Shown here: in pieces, positions 61,198 through 64,000 of the stretch | Position numbering within the stretch: the stretch's first letter is position 1 | Layout of the letters: the number at the start of each line of letters is the position of its first letter | NCBI GenBank assembly: GCA_039545295.1 | Contig: BCIK01000008.1 | Location: 822,487 to 886,486, forward strand | Direction of reading: 5' to 3' | Origin: Udeniomyces pyricola | Taxonomy: Eukaryota; Basidiomycota; Tremellomycetes; Cystofilobasidiales; Mrakiaceae | Length of the DNA stretch: 64,000 bases | Notes under the pieces: generated by a model | Databases searched by the model: none | What the model saw: the letters and a program-made list of their open reading frames with translations, nothing else | What the model was told of the DNA's origin: nothing | Position numbers and translations under genes: made by a program

Positions 61198-61553
61198 ACT
61201 ATTGACCAAATCGTGTTCCTGGCTGTCGATTGCAGTCTGATGAGTTGAGTCGATGACGGCGTTATTGGTGACTTGTGGATGGGACAGAATGACAAGGACT
61301 GATTACTGCAAGGAGACAAGACAGGCGACTAGTACACAGTGGAGATGATGAAGGATTGATGACGATCGGTCATGAGACGGGCATGACCGGACGCGCGTAC
61401 GGACACTCGTACACTCGTGACGACGACCGGCCAGGCCGGAACGGGTTTTACCGTACCGAGAGCGAGATTTATGATCTGATCAACGCTCCACTTGCATAAA
61501 TAGCAATATCGGTCCTTATCCAGCCATCAACTCCCCCCCCCCCCCCCCCCCCC

Positions 61554-61599
61554 NNNNNNNNNNNNNNNNNNNNNNNNNNNNNNNNNNNNNNNNNNNNNN
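61554..61599. other. Assembly gap (46 N)
   Basis: Undetermined bases following a 21-base C tract. The gap is probably of estimated size, caused by failure to read through the homopolymer. Confidence 0.98.
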
Positions 61600-61856
61600 C
61601 GCAGCCGATTCGAAGACGACGGTACCTAGCGCACCGGCAAAACGGCCGCTACCAGAATACTCACTGTCTTGTCTCCTTGCTGTCGTCGTCTCTTTTTTTT
61701 TTCGTTCTCCCTCTTCCCCCCCCCCCCCCCCTCATCTTTCCTGCATACCCCACCTCGTCACTAGTTCGTCTCAATAAGTCATCTTCTTCACAACGCTATC
61801 GACAGCCTCACACTGATCACTACTGATCTCTTTGCGTCCTCTAGATCATCGTCACT

Positions 61857-63661
61857 ATGCCCTCTCTGGTGTTTGCCTCTCCCAATGGCGTCGACATCTC
61901 GCTCGATTATACGATCCCATCTGACGCGACTTCCGATCAGCCCGCGCCAGTCCTCGTCTGGTTCCATGGAGGTGGCCTCATTCAGGGCACTCGGACAAGT
62001 GCATAACTCATATCCTAATCGAGTCCTGTCACATCCGAGGGTTGAGAGCTTGGTTACATCAATGAGGCTAATGACTTGCTTTCTTCATCTCTTGTTTCCC
62101 CTTACATCCATCTCACCTTTTTTTTTTCTCCCTTCTTTGTCGGATCACTCACGTTCGATTATCAAGCCCCACCACCTCACATCCGCTCTGTGCCTTCCAA
62201 CCACTCCCTTGGTCTGGTCACGCTCGACTATCGCCTCGCCCCGCAAACCCGTCTACCCTCTATCCTTTCCGACGTCGCCGCCGGTCTTGCCTTCCTCCAC
62301 TCTCCAACCTTCCACGACGCGACCCAAGGTCGGCTCGATGCCTCCAAGATGATCATCTCGGGGAGCTCAGCAGGGGGTTGGTTGGCGTTGATCGCTGGTT
62401 GGGGGGTCGCGTTTGAGGCGTGTGGGTTGGTGAAACCAGAGAAGCCTTTGGCTGTTTGTGCGATTTACCCCATCACGGGTCTCGAAGATCCTTTCTGGAC
62501 CACTCAGCAGCGACGTGAGTAGATTCCTTCCGACTTGAATCACACGATGAACAGTGAAGAGAGAGAGAGAGAGAGCGGAAAAAAAAAAAGAACAGAGCCA
62601 TCGGGTCATTCGGTATGCTGGAATCTGTTCCATCTCACCGGACCACTGGTTGACAACCTCCATTATCTGCTCTTTCATTCCAATTCATTCCTTCCTTCAC
62701 TGCCGTTATCTCTGTTTATCATTCTACACATCTCTTAGCCGCCTCATTCTCGACCAAGACGATCCCCCATGCCGACATGGCGCCTTTCCTTGACCCTCAG
62801 GGCCCCGAGATCAGCTTCAACGCCCCGGAATCTCCTCGTCAATCCTTCTATCAATACATGGTCAGTCGATCTCCTCGCATTCTTCTTTCATATTGTCTAC
62901 ATATTCTTCCTGGCCGGCCTCCTTCTTTTTGTTTGTTGAAAATGAGAAGCATGAGGAAGTCACTGTAGACTGCAATTGGAGGAATGAACGCAATCCGTTA
63001 ACCCTTACTTTGCTTTGTTTGGCTGGATACCACAATTACACATTCTTGCCTCTCTCCTTTTTTTCTTCTTTGCTTTCACGTGATAGGTTCAAGAGTAAGT
63101 TGGTATCTCTTGCCTAGTTTCGCCCGGGTAGTCTTCCTTTCCGGTCGTATTTCACTGACCTGCGATCAAACTTCTTCCCATTGAATCCCCTCCCTCACTC
63201 ACTTCTCTCACCTTGTTTTTTTTTCCCCTCTGAACACCCGTTGCCACTTGTTCAACATCCTCTTCGGTATATTTTTTGTTAGAGGAATTCTTTGTGATCT
63301 GCTCCTGTCCCCTGATCTCGACCCTCCCTCTTCCACCTTCAACATCTCCCAAACCCTCCTCCATTCGACCCAAGACCCCTCAACCCTTCCCCCAACACTC
63401 CTCATGCATGGAACCCACGATCGGTACGTACCGATTCAACAATCGTACGACGTTCGAAACGCCGCTCGGACGATGCTGCAGGTTGGAGGAGGCGCGGGCG
63501 CTGGCGTTGATGGCGACGACGACCATGATGGGTTGGTCCAGTTGGAAGTCGTACAAGGGAAAGATCATGGGTATGATTTTGATGAGGAGGAGAAAATGGA
63601 GAGGATGTATGGGTTCATTCGGAAGGTGCTGGATGGCCAAGGAGGACAGTCGAGGCTTTGA
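61857..63661 (+). CDS. Alpha/beta hydrolase, HSL/carboxylesterase type (332 aa)
   Basis: Exons join(61857..61998, 62167..62514, 62739..62860, 63087..63094, 63283..63661). The oxyanion-hole motif LVWFHGGGL (residues 33-41) and VTLDYRLAP are typical of the hormone-sensitive-lipase group of esterases. The nucleophile is Ser115 in ISGSSAGGW; the acid is the Asp in MHGTHDRYVPI and the base the His in GKDHGYDF, so the full triad is there. No signal peptide is seen, so the enzyme is probably intracellular. It should hydrolyse small carboxylic esters; the substrate is unknown. The 8-nt exon at 63087-63094 (codes VQ plus two bases) is needed to keep phase between two well-supported exons but is the weak point of the model. 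The gene has no evident link to its neighbour. Confidence 0.83.
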
Positions 63662-64000
63662 AGAAGAAGAAGAAGAATATTCATGAAGAAATGTCCCGGT
63701 TGGTTTTCGTCGGCCAGTTACTATTACTTGGGCGAGGGACTGATTGACTGATTGACTGATTGATCATCGGATCCCTGTCGCGCCTATCAGCCTCGTTTTC
63801 ATTTGCTGGTGGCTTGGTTGGTTGGAAGAAAAATAGAAACTAACGGGACCTTGTCGAGATTCTGATGGGGAGGGGGGGGGGGGGGAGTTTAAATAGTCGT
63901 TGATCTGAATTTGTCTTTTTGTGCGCGGACATCAAGATCGAAGCACCGAAAATCAAGAGCGAAAACCAAGAAGGGGACCAAACAAAGGAAACACAAGAAA
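63662..64000. other. 3' flank of the hydrolase gene
   Basis: It contains four TGATTGAC-like copies near 63740-63765 and a G run at about 63872-63885. Nothing else was recognised before the right edge. Confidence 0.5.

Larger units (their letters stand above)
61160..61856. other. Intergenic with TA repeat and assembly gap
   Basis: The region holds a (TA) run at 61171-61197, a C run of 21 at 61533-61553 leading straight into 46 undetermined bases (61554-61599), and another C run at about 61716-61731. The right end leads to the hydrolase start. No gene was recognised. Confidence 0.6.

Overview
The window is nuclear DNA of a basidiomycete fungus. Almost every gene is cut into many short exons by small GT-AG introns, the genes are close together on both strands, and the families are fungal (fused phytoene synthase/lycopene cyclase, fungal opsin, Set9, APSES-type domains, haspin, Nop14). 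The intron density and the carotenoid genes fit a pigmented yeast-like basidiomycete. I cannot name the genus. All multi-exon models were built by hand from splice signals, reading phase and family motifs, and every model reported as complete closes in phase.

Left part (1-25.8 kb): an RBR ubiquitin ligase (-, runs off the left edge), homocysteine S-methyltransferase (+), a possible small secreted or membrane peptide (+), the SAGA subunit Tad1/Hfi1 (+), a long F-box protein (+), a 1041-residue protein of unknown function (-), a ketopantoate-reductase family protein (-) and NAD-dependent glycerol-3-phosphate dehydrogenase with a mitochondrial-like leader (-).

Middle part (25.8-39.4 kb): a coding-like remnant, then two chromatin genes in head-to-head orientation. 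One is a large protein ending in a VEFS box (SUZ12-like, -). The other is a Set9/KMT5-type H4K20 methyltransferase (+) whose gene continues, in one exon-sharing model, into two APSES/KilA-N-like domains. That fusion is the least expected structure in the window.

Photobiology cluster (40.3-51.0 kb): a microbial rhodopsin (-), a carotenoid cleavage dioxygenase (-) and crtYB (+). CrtYB makes phytoene and cyclises lycopene to beta-carotene, the dioxygenase can cleave a carotenoid to retinal, and retinal is the opsin chromophore. The dioxygenase and crtYB are divergent over about 0.9 kb. The phytoene desaturase that would complete the route is not in the window.

Right part (51.4-64 kb): the ribosome biogenesis factor Nop14 (+), a haspin-like kinase (-), the MIX23/Cid2-type mitochondrial protein (+, sharing its upstream region with haspin), an assembly gap, and an alpha/beta hydrolase of the HSL/carboxylesterase type (+). 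Four divergent gene pairs have short shared upstream regions. No tRNA, rRNA, transposon or CRISPR array was recognised.
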